Below, one piece after another: positions 51,092-59,542 of a stretch of 64,000 bases of DNA. The DNA is from Pseudomonadaceae bacterium SI-3 (GTDB lineage: Bacteria > Pseudomonadota > Gammaproteobacteria > Pseudomonadales > Pseudomonadaceae), in NCBI GenBank assembly GCA_004010935.1, contig CP026511.1:2046001-2110000 (forward strand). The letters run 5' to 3'. The translations under genes and the position numbers were made by a program. Each line of letters begins with the position of its first letter. Within the stretch, counting starts at the first letter, position 1. Under the pieces are notes generated by a model, which had not been told where the DNA came from, ran no database searches, and was given only the letters and a program-made list of their open reading frames with translations.

Positions 51092-53622
51092 CAGGCACCT
51101 CCCCACGCATTCGGGAACAGGACAATCGCGGCGTACGCGCTCCATATCACGCCGAGGTTGTAGTACCAGAGCTGCTCGACGACCACCACTTCATAGGGCG
51201 CTTTGTCGCCAACGTAGCCGTACATCACCCGCAGGGTCTGCAGCAGCGTGAGAATCGTCGCCAGCCCGCAATGAATCAGGCCGTACGCCAGAATCACGAA
51301 GACCACCGCGTCGTGCGCCGTCTCAGTCACCTTCAGGTTCGCCGTCAGCAGCAGCCACAGCAACATGGCCCACTGCACGGCGCCTATCGCCGTGATGGCG
51401 CCAAGGTTGAGCATCAACTGTCCGCCGCTTCCCCGACGCAACCGGCCGGGCACGAGTCGCATCCACATTGTCCCAATCGTCAGCAGCACGGCACTTGCAA
51501 GCATCAGCCAGCCGTTCAGGTCGGAATGCTCCGGCACCATCCATTCGGGTGAGACTGTCCATAGGTAGAACCAGCCGAACAGCAACGACAAGTAAAGGGT
51601 GCCATTGGCCAGTAGGGTGACGCCCATTCCCCAGAGGCCGGGTCCGTCAAAGGTCCGCGAGTGCAGCGGTGGCTCGCCAGGTTGTGTTTGCGCATCGGGC
51701 GCGGCGGCGGGGTGGGCACCGTTCTCCCAGGACCAGCGGAACAGCACGATCAACGTGGCGACCGTAGCGATCAACGCGACCCAATAGAACTTGTTCAGCA
51801 GGCTCAGACAGAGCACCGCCAGGAACACCGAAGCCACGAATGGCCACCAACTGTTGCCGGGCAAATGAATGATTTCGCGGACTTTGCCGCTCAGCGGGTC
51901 CGAGCCCCAGGTTTCACGACGGCCATGGTCGATAGCCTTCAAGGAATGCTCGCCGCGGGCGATGCTGTGGGGCAGGTCGGGGTCTTTCCATAGCGGATGA
52001 CGGTCGGTGATGTCTGGCAAGCTGACGAAGTTGTACGGGCTCGGCGGCAGGCACGTGGCCCACTCCAGGGTGTCGGCATTCCAGGGGTTGGTTTTTGCCG
52101 GTTGACCGAAGCGGAAGTGCAGCACGATATCCAGCAAAATTGTGCCGATGCCGATGGCCATGATGAAGCTGCCGATCGAGGAAACCAGGTTGGGCAGGTC
52201 CCAGCCCAGACCGGTGTCGTAGGTGTAGACCCGTCGCGGCATGCCGAGCAGGCCAGTCCAGTGCATGATCAGGAACGTGGTGTTGAAGCCGATGAACACC
52301 AGCCAGAAGCCCCAACGGCCCAGACGCACAGACGGCATACGGCCAGAGAAGTGCGGCAGCCAATAGTAGAGCCCGGCCATCAACGGAAAGAACATCCCGC
52401 CCACCAGCACGTAATGCATGTGCGCGACGATGAAGTGGGTGTCATGCACCTGCCAGTCGAAGGGCACTAGCGCCACCATCACCCCGGTGAGGCCGCCACA
52501 GACGAATACGATCAGGAATCCGACCAGCCAGAGCATCGGTACGTGATAGACCGGTTTACCCAGCCATAACGTCGCGATCCAGGCAAAGATCTGCACGCCA
52601 GTGGGTATTGCCACGAGCATGCTCGCCGCGGAGAAGAACCCCAGCGCCAATGCCGGAATGCCGACGGTGAACATGTGATGCACCCACAACCCAAAACTCA
52701 GGAACCCGGTGGTCAGCACGCCAAGCACCACCCAGCGATACCCCACCAGTGGTCGCTGACAGAACACGGGTAGCAAGGTCGAGACGATGCCGGCCCCGGG
52801 CAGGAAGATGATGTACACCTCTGGGTGGCCGAACAGCCAGAACAGGTGCTGCCAAAGCACCGGATCGCCGCCCTTGGCTGGATCGAAAAACGGCATTCCG
52901 GCAGCGCGCTCCAGCTCCAGCAGAATGCTGCCCAGGATCAGTGGCGGGAAACCGAACACGATCATCAATGCCATGACCAGGATGTACCAGGCGTACAGCG
53001 GCATCTTGTGCAGCGCCATGCCGTTGGTGCGCGTGCGCAGGATCGAGACCACCAGCTCGACGCCGGCACTGACCGCAGAGATCTCCACGAAGGTGATGCC
53101 GAGGAGCCAGAAGTCCGAGTTGACGCCCGGCATGTGTGCCGAGCTCGACAGCGGCGTATACATGAACCAGCCCGCTTTTGGCGCGACGCCGAGAAACACG
53201 CTGGACAACAGGATGATGCCGCCGAACAGGTAGCAGAAGTAGCCGAGTGACGAAAGACGCGGGAAGATCAAGTCCCGTGCGCCGATCATCTTCGGAATCA
53301 GGTAGACCGCCAGGCCTTCCATCATTGGCACGGCGAAGAGGAACATCATCACCGAGCCGTGCATGGTGAAGACCTGGTTGTAAACCTCCGGCTCCATCAG
53401 CACATACCCGGGCAGGGCCAGTTGTGTGCGGATGAGCATGGCCATCAGCCCGCCAATCAAAAAGAACACGGCGCCGGTGACCAGAAAACGCAGGCCAATC
53501 GTGGTGTGGTTGACAATGGTCAGCGCGCGCCAGCCGCGCGGATTGCCCCAGACTTCGTTGAACTGGTCGTGCAGTTGATCCGGATCCGTGCTGGGTTTGC
53601 TGCTTTGGTCGAGTTGAGTCAT
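51091..53622 (-). CDS. Cytochrome c oxidase subunit I fused to subunit III (caa3 type)
   Basis: An 843-residue fusion. Residues about 1-560 are subunit I with LFGHPEVYIIFLPG (catalytic glutamate plus His-Tyr pair of the CuB site), WVHHMFTVG and HDTHFIVAHMHYVLVGG with haem a/a3 ligands. After a linker rich in Pro and Ala (about 640-660), the last 180 residues form the helices of subunit III (GLWGMGVTLLANGTLYLSLLFGWFYLW to the C-terminus). This fused gene resembles other caa3-type oxidases. Its ATG overlaps the subunit II stop (ATGA). Confidence 0.94.
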   Translation of the reverse strand: MTQLDQSSKPSTDPDQLHDQFNEVWGNPRGWRALTIVNHTTIGLRFLVTGAVFFLIGGLMAMLIRTQLALPGYVLMEPEVYNQVFTMHGSVMMFLFAVPMMEGLAVYLIPKMIGARDLIFPRLSSLGYFCYLFGGIILLSSVFLGVAPKAGWFMYTPLSSSAHMPGVNSDFWLLGITFVEISAVSAGVELVVSILRTRTNGMALHKMPLYAWYILVMALMIVFGFPPLILGSILLELERAAGMPFFDPAKGGDPVLWQHLFWLFGHPEVYIIFLPGAGIVSTLLPVFCQRPLVGYRWVVLGVLTTGFLSFGLWVHHMFTVGIPALALGFFSAASMLVAIPTGVQIFAWIATLWLGKPVYHVPMLWLVGFLIVFVCGGLTGVMVALVPFDWQVHDTHFIVAHMHYVLVGGMFFPLMAGLYYWLPHFSGRMPSVRLGRWGFWLVFIGFNTTFLIMHWTGLLGMPRRVYTYDTGLGWDLPNLVSSIGSFIMAIGIGTILLDIVLHFRFGQPAKTNPWNADTLEWATCLPPSPYNFVSLPDITDRHPLWKDPDLPHSIARGEHSLKAIDHGRRETWGSDPLSGKVREIIHLPGNSWWPFVASVFLAVLCLSLLNKFYWVALIATVATLIVLFRWSWENGAHPAAAPDAQTQPGEPPLHSRTFDGPGLWGMGVTLLANGTLYLSLLFGWFYLWTVSPEWMVPEHSDLNGWLMLASAVLLTIGTMWMRLVPGRLRRGSGGQLMLNLGAITAIGAVQWAMLLWLLLTANLKVTETAHDAVVFVILAYGLIHCGLATILTLLQTLRVMYGYVGDKAPYEVVVVEQLWYYNLGVIWSAYAAIVLFPNAWGGA

Positions 53623-54596
53623 GGAGCGAGCGTCTCCAGCCAGTCGGCAATCTGATCGAGGGTTTGCGGCGGAACGTCGTCATGCGCGGGCATACCGTTG
53701 CCGAATTTGAGCGTCTTGTGTTCACGGAGCCACTGACGCAATCCGTCATGGTCGTTGTCGATCACGCCAGCGCCGAGGCTCGGTCGTGTGGCAAGGTCCG
53801 AGAGGTCCGGTGCGCGACTGCCGTTGGTGATCCCCGCGACACGATGGCATTGACCGCAGCGCTCATCGAATACCTTGCCGGCTTCGCCCGGTGCGCGCTG
53901 GGTGAAACTGAGGTTCTCCCGCGCTGCGATCCAGTTGTCGAAACCGGCATCGTCCAGCGCTTCGACATGAAGCTTCATGTGCGCGTGTTGTAAACCGCAG
54001 AATTCCGAACACTGACCGTGGAAGACGCCGGTATGGCCCGCCTGCAGGCGAATGACGTTGGTGCGTCCTGGGATCATGTCCATTTTGCCGCCGAGTCGCG
54101 GAATCCAGAACGAATGGATGACGTCGGCGCTGGTGACGTTTACGTCTATCAGCCGTCCAGCCGGGATGATCAGCTGGTTCGCGGTCGTGACGCCGCTGTC
54201 CGGGTAGTGCACTTCCCACCACCACTGGTGCCCGGTGACCTCAACCTTCAACGGCTGCTGACCCTCGACCGGCAATGGCATCATGCTGCGCCCGGTGGGG
54301 ATGCCGAAAACCAGCAGGACGACGATGCTCAGGCTGGGCAGCACGATGCCACCACCAATGACCCAGCGTCGGTTGATTCTCACTGCCTGTTCTTTGCTGG
54401 TCTCCCGCGGCTTGCGTGCCAGTGCATAGATCCAGATGGCGCTGACTGCTACCAATACCAGCGTGGCGAAGGCAAACATGCCCCACCAGACATGAGCGAT
54501 CTGGCGTGCCATATGACTGGCTGGGTTGAGCGATGACAGCGGACCGCCGCAGGCGGTCAAAAAAGGAACTGATAGCGCCAGCGTGGTCCATTTCAA
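53619..54596 (-). CDS. Cytochrome c oxidase subunit II with C-terminal cytochrome c
   Basis: About 325 residues. It begins with a lipoprotein-type signal (LALSVPFLTACGG, Cys as lipid anchor) and has two membrane helices (HVWWGMFAFATLVLVAVSAIWI and IVLPSLSIVVLLVFGI). A cupredoxin domain carries a full CuA site (GQCSEFCGLQHAHM) and a C-terminal c-type haem domain carries CGQCH. This defines a caa3-type oxidase. The start is uncertain: no ATG fits, and a TTG at 54596 is the best guess although its ribosome site is weak. Confidence 0.9.
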   Translation of the reverse strand: MKWTTLALSVPFLTACGGPLSSLNPASHMARQIAHVWWGMFAFATLVLVAVSAIWIYALARKPRETSKEQAVRINRRWVIGGGIVLPSLSIVVLLVFGIPTGRSMMPLPVEGQQPLKVEVTGHQWWWEVHYPDSGVTTANQLIIPAGRLIDVNVTSADVIHSFWIPRLGGKMDMIPGRTNVIRLQAGHTGVFHGQCSEFCGLQHAHMKLHVEALDDAGFDNWIAARENLSFTQRAPGEAGKVFDERCGQCHRVAGITNGSRAPDLSDLATRPSLGAGVIDNDHDGLRQWLREHKTLKFGNGMPAHDDVPPQTLDQIADWLETLAP

Positions 54597-54656
54597 GAGG
54601 TTGCCGGCTCGTCTGGCTCGGCTGCCTACTCCCGAAAAATGCTGCCGGAGCGTCGA

Positions 54657-55121
54657 ATGGCCCGATACAGAGACTCCATCCACAGCCGCGCTGCGATAGC
54701 CGGCCACCCGCTGCACCCGATGCTGATCCACTTTCCAGTTGCCGCTCTGACCGGCTTGCTGCCGGTCGATCTCGCTCACCTCTGGACCCTTGACGATTTC
54801 TGGTGGCGTGCCGGCTTGTGGCTGTCCGGTGTGGGTGCACTGGGTGGCTGGGTCGCCAGCATTTTCGGTTTGATCGATCTGGTGACCGTGCGTGAGATCC
54901 GTCAGAAGATCACGGCGTGGTGTCATGCGATCCTCGCCGTGATGATGTTGTCGCTGGCTTCGCTGAACTGGCTGCTGCGCTACCAGAACGATGCCCAAAG
55001 CATGCAGCTCTGGGCGCTGTACCTGTCGGCGATCACTGCCGTACTGATTTCCCTCGCGGCGTATCTCGGCGGCCGGCTGGTCTACGAGCATGCTGTCGGG
55101 GTCGATCTGGATAAGGTCTGA
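54657..55121 (+). CDS. DUF2231 membrane protein
   Basis: A 154-residue protein with four helices and the DUF2231 signature AIAGHPLHPMLIHFPVAAL near the start. DUF2231 proteins often sit near cytochrome or redox genes, and the conserved histidines could bind haem, but no function is established. It is divergent from the caa3 operon. The start at 54657 has a CGGAG upstream. Confidence 0.8.
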   Translation: MARYRDSIHSRAAIAGHPLHPMLIHFPVAALTGLLPVDLAHLWTLDDFWWRAGLWLSGVGALGGWVASIFGLIDLVTVREIRQKITAWCHAILAVMMLSLASLNWLLRYQNDAQSMQLWALYLSAITAVLISLAAYLGGRLVYEHAVGVDLDKV

Positions 55122-55195
55122 TCCAGAATAAGACGGGGCTTGGGATCGTTCGGTCATGGGCATCTTCGAGTTGATCGAGCGGTTCGGGGCATGGG

Positions 55196-55609
55196 CTAAA
55201 AAGGCTTCGCCAGCACTAGCCAAAGCGTCGCGGTGACAAACGTTGCGGCGACTACACCGAGAAAACGACAACGAATGCTGACGCTCTGCTCAGGCGCCCG
55301 CTCAACATGCAGCACCAAAACGCCGCACAGGGCGTGGCAGAGCACCATTCCAGCCACGGTGCTGAGCTTGACGATCAGCCAGCCGGCGACCAGGCCCTGG
55401 CTCAGAAACAGCGCCGTACCCGAGCCGATGGCGACCAGGGCGGCCGGCGTTCCGATCAGGTTGAACACCATGCGCGTCAGGTGGGCATGGTCACGGTAGA
55501 AGAGTGGGTCGCTGCGTCGAGTGCCCGCGGCAATTAGCGCCGGCAGGTAGAGCAGGGTGCCGCACCAGCAGAGCAAGCCCGCGAAGTGCACCAGTTTGAG
55601 CAAGGGCAT
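55196..55609 (-). CDS. CopD/HemJ-like small membrane protein
   Basis: A 137-residue protein with four helices. LLKLVHFAGLLCWCGTLLYLPALI, RMVFNLIGTPAALVAIGSGTALF and WLIVKLSTVAGMVLCHALCG resemble the HemJ (protoporphyrinogen oxidase) / CopD superfamily, including a histidine in the first helix. Whether it acts in haem synthesis or copper handling is not decided; proximity to the caa3 operon is suggestive only. Confidence 0.7.
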   Translation of the reverse strand: MPLLKLVHFAGLLCWCGTLLYLPALIAAGTRRSDPLFYRDHAHLTRMVFNLIGTPAALVAIGSGTALFLSQGLVAGWLIVKLSTVAGMVLCHALCGVLVLHVERAPEQSVSIRCRFLGVVAATFVTATLWLVLAKPF

Positions 55610-55720
55610 GCATGTCTCCGTCCAGCCCGCGGCAAGTCAGAGGTTGTGACAACCTCGTGCCGGAGCGGTTCGGGGCCAATGCGTAGCGTCTGGTTTGAGG
55701 TTTAGTCGGAACTACCCGCT

Positions 55721-56602
55721 TCAGTCGGCTTCGGGGTCATGCGCGGTCTGGACGTTCTCGTCCTGCAGTGACTTACGACTGAATAGTTGTGTACCGCAGC
55801 GGCTACAGAACGACGCGTTGGGTTCATGGCTAAGCTTTTCGCAGCTCGGGCAGCGATAGTGAAGACTGTCCTCACGCATAGCGGTCGCCAGTTCCGCAGT
55901 GAAAATGCCCGTTGGGACGGCGATGATCGAGTAACCGGTGATCATCACCAATGTAGCCAGCGCCTTTCCCAGAGGGGTGAGGGGCACGATGTCGCCGAAG
56001 CCGACGGTCGTGAGGGTCACTACCGCCCAGTAGATACTCATCGGGATGCTGGTAAAGCCGTTGGCAGGCCCTTCTATCACGTACATCAGCGTGCCGTAGA
56101 TCAACACCATGGTGGTGACGCTAAGCAGGAACACGATAATTTTCTGCTTGCTGCCCCTAAGCGCTACCAGCAGGAAATTGGCTTGGCTCAGGTATTGCGT
56201 CAGCTTGAGCACGCGGAACACCCGAAGCATCCGGATCGCGCGAATCACAAGCAGGTATTGGGCATCAGGAAGCAGCAAAGCGATGAATGCTGGCAGTACG
56301 GAGAGCAGGTCGATCGCACCGTAGAAACTGAAGATGTACTTGCGTGGCTCTGGGTGGGTATAGATGCGCAGCAGATATTCGATGGCGAATACGGCCGTGA
56401 AGAACCACTCGAGACCCGCCAGCAGCGTCCCGTGCGCTTCTCGGTAGGCCGCAATGCTGTCGAACATTACAACCAGAAGGCTGGCCATGATGAATATCAG
56501 CAGCCAGGTGTCGAATCGCTTGCCGGCCGACGTGTTGGTAAAAAAAATGATGACGTAGAGGCGCTCGCGCCAGCCCATCGATCGGAGGGCTTCGTTATCC
56601 AT
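55721..56602 (-). CDS. Voltage-gated K+ channel-like ion transporter with C-terminal zinc ribbon
   Basis: A 293-residue six-helix channel. The S4-like helix is RAIRMLRVFRVLKL and the selectivity filter VTLTTVGFGDIVP matches potassium channels. After the pore, the C-terminus has CPSCEKL...CSRCG, a four-cysteine zinc ribbon not required for conduction and unusual for this family. The ATG at 56602 is chosen over an upstream TTG. Confidence 0.88.
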   Translation of the reverse strand: MDNEALRSMGWRERLYVIIFFTNTSAGKRFDTWLLIFIMASLLVVMFDSIAAYREAHGTLLAGLEWFFTAVFAIEYLLRIYTHPEPRKYIFSFYGAIDLLSVLPAFIALLLPDAQYLLVIRAIRMLRVFRVLKLTQYLSQANFLLVALRGSKQKIIVFLLSVTTMVLIYGTLMYVIEGPANGFTSIPMSIYWAVVTLTTVGFGDIVPLTPLGKALATLVMITGYSIIAVPTGIFTAELATAMREDSLHYRCPSCEKLSHEPNASFCSRCGTQLFSRKSLQDENVQTAHDPEAD

Positions 56603-56856
56603 CTGCTCAGGCTCCCGGTTCGGCAAAGACTTGGATTATTGTCGACTAAGACTCGCGCATTCAAAGCATCGTTGCGAACGTATCGCCAGGGGCGCCATCG
56701 AAACGGTTTGCAGGCGCTATTGCAGAGTACGCTTCCTCAGTGATGATCGGCTCTGCTTTGCACTGGCCAAAGCCCACCGTCTGGTCAGCTGGCTTTGCCT
56801 CGGATCACTTTCAGGCATAGTCTTGCGCCAAGCGCATCAATCCGCTGGAGTGCGAA

Positions 56857-57852
56857 ATGCCAGATTCGAAGTTGGTCGATCCGTTCGGCCGACGCATCAC
56901 CTACCTGAGATTGTCGGTGACCGACCGGTGCGATTTTCGTTGCACCTATTGCATGAGCGAGGACATGGTCTTCGCACCGCGCGCTCAGATCCTCACGCTA
57001 GAAGAGCTCTATGCGGTGGCTGATGCGTTTATCAGTCTGGGCGTCAAGCGTATCCGTGTGACCGGTGGCGAGCCGCTGGTGCGCAAGGGATTGCCGAGCC
57101 TGCTGAGTCGTCTGGGTGCCCGTGAAGAGCTGGAAGATCTGTCGATCACGACTAACGGCTCGCAACTGTCGACCCTCGCGCTCGTGCTTCGTGATGCTGG
57201 CGTCAAGCGTCTGAATATCAGTCTGGATTCGCTCAAGCGTGAACGTTTCGCTGAACTCACGCGCCGCGACATGCTTGCGCAGGTGATCGCTGGCATCGAT
57301 GCTGCTCGCAGTGCCGGATTCGACCGAATCAAGCTCAACAGCGTGATCCAGAAAGGCCGTAACGACGACGAAGTCCTGGATCTGGTGAATTTCGCCATCG
57401 AGCGCGGGCTGGATATCAGCTTTATCGAGGAAATGCCGCTGGGCAACGTATCCAGCCATGAGCGCGAGATTACTTTCTGCTCCAGCGAGGAAGTGCGCGA
57501 GCGTATCGAAGCCGGCCACCAGCTGGTACGAAGCAGCCACACCACCGGAGGCCCGTCACGCTATTGGCAAGTCGCCGGAAGCGATACCCAGGTGGGCTTC
57601 ATTTCGCCTCATAGCAATAACTTCTGTGGCAGTTGCAACCGGGTACGCGTCACCGCCGAAGGCAAGCTGGTGCTCTGCCTCGGTCACGAAGGCGCGCTGG
57701 ATCTCAAGACCTTGATGCGTCGCTACCCCGGCGACAGTGAGCGGCTGCGCCAGGCGTTGGTCGATGCGCTGCAGCTCAAGCCTGAGAAACATGAATTCCG
57801 CACGGACGAGCAGGTCCAGGTGGTGCGCTTCATGAGCATGACGGGCGGTTGA
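56857..57852 (+). CDS. moaA: GTP 3',8-cyclase, molybdenum cofactor biosynthesis
   Basis: A 331-residue radical-SAM enzyme, the first step of molybdopterin synthesis. The N-terminal cluster motif is CDFRCTYCM, the second cluster is FCGSCNRVRVTAEGKLVLC and the C-terminus ends MSMTGG with the conserved Gly-Gly. Intact and full length. Confidence 0.97.
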   Translation: MPDSKLVDPFGRRITYLRLSVTDRCDFRCTYCMSEDMVFAPRAQILTLEELYAVADAFISLGVKRIRVTGGEPLVRKGLPSLLSRLGAREELEDLSITTNGSQLSTLALVLRDAGVKRLNISLDSLKRERFAELTRRDMLAQVIAGIDAARSAGFDRIKLNSVIQKGRNDDEVLDLVNFAIERGLDISFIEEMPLGNVSSHEREITFCSSEEVRERIEAGHQLVRSSHTTGGPSRYWQVAGSDTQVGFISPHSNNFCGSCNRVRVTAEGKLVLCLGHEGALDLKTLMRRYPGDSERLRQALVDALQLKPEKHEFRTDEQVQVVRFMSMTGG

Positions 57853-57877
57853 GGCAGCCGGCATCGCAGACCGACAG

Positions 57878-58229
57878 TAGGGTGGGCTTCAGCCCACCTG
57901 ATAGGGCTAGCATGGGCCCGACGGCTTCTGCTTCAGCCCACGTGATACATCGTTATCGGTGGGCTGAAGCCCACCCCACGTCGCGCTTGATGCCCGGACT
58001 GCTCGTAGGGTGGATGACGCTTTTTTCATCCACCGTGGCTCATCACTCATTCCTGCCGACCCGCATTGAATTGGCTGTAAGGCGGGTGGAGCAACGCTCC
58101 GCTTCAGGCCGCCTGATATGTGATCACTGGTGGGCTGAAGCCCACCCTTGTATCTCGACTACCACGCTATGTTGGGGTGATAGTTCCCGACTGATCATCG
58201 GGGGAAGGTCAGAAAGCCGTATCCACCCT
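57878..58229. repeat. Cluster of REP palindromes
   Basis: At least four palindromes in about 350 bp. GTAGGGTGGGCTTCAGCCCACC starts at 57878; GGTGGGCTGAAGCCCACC lies at 57958-57975 and 58129-58146. An imperfect hairpin GTAGGGTGGATGAC...CATCCACC lies at 58005-58034. Degenerate copies sit near 57920-57942 and 58081-58113, and a split copy ends in ATCCACCCT at 58221-58229. These match Pseudomonas REP sequences; no gene lies in the stretch. Confidence 0.9.
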
Positions 58230-58385
58230 TAGGCTTTGAGCCTGCGACGTAGATAGCGCTGCGGCCTTCCATACTCACTCTTACAGCTCGAACGGTATCC
58301 AGAGCCCGCCTCCGGCGAGAGCTCGCATCAGCAAGGTAGAGCTGAGTGAAGTATTGATCTTTCTGAACCAGCAGGAGGAGTTCTT
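58230..58385 (+). ncRNA. Candidate bridge RNA in the IS110 left end
   Basis: IS110-group elements encode a guide RNA in this position. Folding by eye: a small 5' hairpin AGGCT-TTG-AGCCT (58231-58243), then a long stem pairing ATACTCACT (58271-58279) and CAGCTC (58284-58289) with GAGCTG and AGTGAAGTAT (58339-58354), capped by an inner stem (GAGC/GCTC and CGCC/GGCG). The internal loop has strands 58290-58301 and 58325-58338. The 5' strand contains ACGGTATC (58292-58299), identical to the right end of the element just before its core (59366-59373), as a donor guide should be. GACGTAG (58246-58252) is complementary to CTACGTC at the target side (59373-59379). Not tested. Confidence 0.5.
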
Positions 58386-59357
58386 ATGCCCAGCGTCATC
58401 GGCATCGATATCGCCAAACGCACGTTCGACATCGCCACCCAGCAGCCCAATGGCAAGTACCGCACCAAGGCCAAATTGCCTAACGAGGTGGCCGGTTTCG
58501 AAGCGCTCCAGCAGTGGCTGCTCAAGCACGCCAATGCCCAAGCCTGGATCGTGATGGAAGCGACCGGCGCTTACCATGAAGCGCTCGCGACCTGGCTTCA
58601 CGATAAAGGCTATCAGGTCTGCGTGCTCAATCCTGCACAGGTCGCCTATTACGCTCGAAGCCAGCTCCAGCGCGTAAAGACCGACAAAGTCGACGCCAAA
58701 CTCATCGCTGAGTATGGCGAGCGGCACCAGAGCGATCTGCGGGCCTGGCAGCCTGAGCCTCCCGCCGTCCGGCGCTTGAAAGCATTAGTGCGGCGCTTGG
58801 AGGATCTGCAGGAGATCCAACAAATGGAACGCAACCGCTTGGATCTGGCCGACGCTAGTGTGCAGGCTTCAATCTACTCAGTGCTGCACCATGTCGAGCG
58901 GCAGATCGGAGAGACGCTCCGTGCGATCCGAGACCACATCGATGATGACCCGGACCTGCGCAACAAACGCGACCTGCTGACCAGCATTGATGGCATCGGC
59001 GATCGTTCCGCAGCCCTGTTGCTGGCTGAGCTGGGCGATCCGTTACGCTTCGCCAGCTCACGCGCGATCACCGCTTATGCCGGGCTGAACCCCCGCCTTC
59101 AGGAGTCTGGCTCCTACAAAGGCCAGACGCGCATATCCCGCACAGGATCGTCTCGCTTGAGGGCTGGGCTCTACATGCCGGCGGTCTGCTCGCTCACACA
59201 CAACCCGGCCATTAGTGCTCTACGCGAGCGTCTGAGTGCAAAAGGAAAATCCGGAAAACAAATCGTCTGTGCAGCGATGCGCAAGCTGCTGCACATCGCC
59301 TATGGGGTACTTAAATCGGGCCAGCGTTTCGACCCTCAACTGGCCCTTGCTCGGTAA
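58386..59357 (+). CDS. IS110-family transposase (recombinase)
   Basis: A 323-residue DEDD-type transposase. The N-terminal RuvC-like domain has acidic residues D8 (GIDIAKR), E58 (VMEATGAY) and D100/D103 (KTDKVDAKL). The C-terminal Transposase_20 domain has YAGLNPRLQESGSYKG, where S241 is the likely catalytic serine, followed by RISRTGSSRLRAGLY. A coiled-coil segment links them (about 120-170). Length is normal and all catalytic residues are present, so the element may be active. A GGAGGAG precedes the ATG. Confidence 0.94.
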   Translation: MPSVIGIDIAKRTFDIATQQPNGKYRTKAKLPNEVAGFEALQQWLLKHANAQAWIVMEATGAYHEALATWLHDKGYQVCVLNPAQVAYYARSQLQRVKTDKVDAKLIAEYGERHQSDLRAWQPEPPAVRRLKALVRRLEDLQEIQQMERNRLDLADASVQASIYSVLHHVERQIGETLRAIRDHIDDDPDLRNKRDLLTSIDGIGDRSAALLLAELGDPLRFASSRAITAYAGLNPRLQESGSYKGQTRISRTGSSRLRAGLYMPAVCSLTHNPAISALRERLSAKGKSGKQIVCAAMRKLLHIAYGVLKSGQRFDPQLALAR

Positions 59358-59542
59358 TGGGGAAGACGGTATCTACGTCCAGCCTGCAAGGTCGAGATTG
59401 CTGCACTGCTACGCAGGATGCGGTAAAAGCGGCGTGATAGACTCCGCGGCTTTATGCCAGCACCCACCCGACTCCAGGACTTCCGATGTTCACGGCGACT
59501 CTGCTTGTTCATCCCTACGCTGACTGCCACGGATAGGCCTCA

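Larger units (their letters stand above)
58228..59374 (+). mobile_element. IS110-family insertion sequence inserted in a REP element
   Basis: About 1.15 kb. The left junction reads CCACCCT then TAGGC, and the right junction reads GGTATCT then ACGTCC. Deleting the element and keeping one CT core gives CCACCCTACG, the reverse complement of the intact REP CGTAGGGTGG at 58004-58013. IS110 elements make no target duplication, so this is the expected footprint. Transposase at 58386-59357; non-coding ends 156 bp (left) and 17 bp (right), the arrangement of the IS110 group rather than IS1111. E. coli IS621 and P. putida ISPpu9/10, IS110 members, also target REP. Confidence 0.8.

Noticed and set aside
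59358..59542. Bridge RNA in the right end, as in the IS1111 group
   Set aside because: The inferred right end is only 17 bp beyond the transposase stop, too short for an RNA.
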